Source of the DNA: Cannabis sativa
Lineage: Eukaryota; Streptophyta; Magnoliopsida; Rosales; Cannabaceae
NCBI RefSeq assembly: GCF_029168945.1
Contig: NC_083604.1
Location: 70,076,211 to 70,140,210 of the forward strand
DNA length: 64,000 nt
Reading direction: 5' to 3'
Shown: one piece after another, positions 63,301 to 64,000 of the stretch
Position numbering within the stretch: position 1 is the stretch's first letter
How the letters are laid out: the number at the start of each line of letters is the position of its first letter
The notes under the pieces: model-generated
What the model was told of the DNA's origin: nothing
The model's input: only the letters and a program-made list of their open reading frames with translations
The model's database searches: none
Translations under genes and position numbers: made by a program

Positions 63301-64000
63301 GAAAGGTTGCTGCCCTGAGCCGTTTTATCTCCCGGTCTACACACAAGTGCATCCCCTTCTTCAACATATTGAAGAAGTGCCAAAAGTTCGAATGGTCGGA
63401 CGAGTGCGAGGAGGCATTCAAAAAGTTGAAAGAGCACATGGCCAAGCCTCTGATCCTATCAAAACCCGTTCTCGGAGAGGACCTATTCCTATATTTGGCC
63501 GTCTCCGAGCACGCGGTCAGCGCTGCCCTAGTCTGGGAAGAAGAGAAAACTCAGCATCCCGTGTACTATGTCAGCAAGCGCATGATAGGAGCGGAGACAC
63601 GGTACCCCATCATCAAAAAACTGGTTTTTTGCCTCCTAATGGCCTCAAGAAAATTAAGGTCATATTTCCAAGCACACCCGATCAAGATACTGACCAACCA
63701 CCCACTCCGGCAAGTCCTCCAAAAGCCAGAAGCATCCAGAAGGCTCCTTAAATGGGCAATGGAGTTAAGTCAGTTCGACTTACGCTACGTTCCCCGCATC
63801 TCCATTAAAGGCTAAGCCTTGGCATACTTCATCACCGAATGCAATGAAGCCGAGGCAACCGCGAATGCGCCGATACCATCGATCCCCACATGGAGAGTGT
63901 TTGTGGACGGAGCCTCCAATGAAAATGGATTCGGAGCGGGGGTTGCGATGATATCCTCGACCGGACTTCGACTCCATGCAACCCTACGGTTCGACTTCTC
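57307..64000 (+). pseudogene. Gypsy gag-pol polyprotein, nonsense-inactivated and split by an insertion
   Basis: The frame starts at 57307 (MVETRSTRQPRPLEDAQ), is split at 57358-59652, then runs in one frame to the window end with no frameshift. Domains: a coiled Glu/Gln-rich gag head (59780-59890); retrotransposon gag (about 60480-60970, SAEEWFKKLEPGS); zinc-knuckle-like CEYHNDIGHSTNEC (61416-61457); protease with LIDNGSSVN (about 61908-61934); RT with FMDAYAGYNQIKMH (about 62862) and catalytic YVDDM (63051-63065); RNase H (about 63390-63720); and the start of an archaeal-type RNase H (63892 on). In-frame stops: TAA 59658, TGA 60366, TAA 62598, TGA 62745, TAA 63813. Each is one C-to-T or G-to-A change from a CAA, CGA or TGG codon that fits the family. 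Integrase is beyond the edge. Confidence 0.92.
57358..59652 (-). mobile_element. 2.3-kb solo-LTR-like insertion in gypsy gag
   Basis: A TG...CA unit (TGTAACACCC to GGGCTTTACA) is flanked by a perfect 5-bp duplication CTCAA (57353-57357 and 59653-59657). Removing it rejoins the gag frame exactly. It has no open frames of note. A region at 57775-58130 holds two kinds of short tandem repeats: ATACTGAGTCC/GCCATGTCCAACATGGT units, and GGTCATACTCC units with GCCGAACCGG. Read on the minus strand it shares order and words with 3190-4450, so it is oriented minus relative to that copy. It is probably a solo LTR of a retrotransposon with long LTRs. Confidence 0.82.

Larger units (their letters stand above)
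56500..64000 (+). mobile_element. Ty3/gypsy retrotransposon, Tat lineage, running off the right edge
   Basis: It has a 5' LTR (56500-57246), an ATG for gag 60 bp downstream of the LTR, and one continuous gag-protease-RT-RNase H frame. A second, archaeal-type RNase H (FVDGASNENGFGAGVAMIS near 63900) after the first one is the hallmark of the Tat lineage. Integrase and the 3' LTR lie outside the window. It is inactivated by nonsense codons and by a 2.3-kb insertion in gag. Confidence 0.9.

Overview
The window is plant nuclear DNA, most likely from an AT-rich eudicot. It holds multi-exon genes with GT-AG introns, a chloroplast-targeted peroxiredoxin-like gene, Ty1/copia and Ty3/gypsy LTR retrotransposons, L1-type LINEs, hAT, Harbinger, CACTA and Mutator DNA transposons, and a 5S-bearing Cassandra-type LTR. 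The species cannot be fixed from the sequence; a rosid such as a Cannabaceae member is only a guess. Two host genes are recognised. One is a short-chain dehydrogenase cut by the left edge (1-557, minus). The other is a complete seven-exon AAED1-type peroxiredoxin-like gene (50278-54730, minus). Nearly everything else is mobile DNA or its remains.

The main object is a 20.8-kb Mutator-like element (MULE) at 8898-29677. It is bounded by a perfect 10-bp target-site duplication (TATATAAGTA) and by diverged terminal inverted repeats of about 170 bp that share the subterminal block GGTAACCGGTTG at mirrored distances. Inside, in order, are: a FAR1/mudrA-like transposase with two nonsense codons (minus); a 145-aa protein with a Cauli_VI/RNase H1 N-terminal-like domain (plus); a 160-aa CxxC/coiled-coil protein (minus); a duplicated promoter-plus-leader unit; a 155-bp satellite array of about 2.2 kb; a two-exon GRF zinc-finger protein with a C-terminal membrane anchor (plus); and an 11-exon Ulp1-type cysteine protease gene whose reading frame and catalytic His, Asp, Gln and Cys are intact (minus). 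MULEs carrying Ulp1 are known (Kaonashi-like). The combination with the GRF-membrane, RNase H1-N-like and CxxC proteins and an internal satellite is the best candidate here for an undescribed system.

Left flank (558-8887): AT-rich DNA with a dead LINE reverse transcriptase, a solo-LTR-like repeat, and small MITEs. Right flank (29688-41485): a decayed LINE carrying a nested hAT MITE and a nested Cassandra-type solo LTR, tandemly repeated AT-rich DNA, a Harbinger-like element, a 2-kb non-autonomous MULE, a strong hairpin, and a second 5'-truncated LINE. Next comes a full-length but dead copia element (41486-48327, target site GGATG) whose downstream LTR holds a CACTA fragment, then a 681-bp hAT element. 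After the AAED1 gene, a Tat-lineage Ty3/gypsy element starts at 56500 and runs off the right edge. Its gag is split by a 2.3-kb solo-LTR-like insertion with a perfect CTCAA duplication. Its single gag-pol frame is broken by nonsense codons, each explicable by one C-to-T or G-to-A change.
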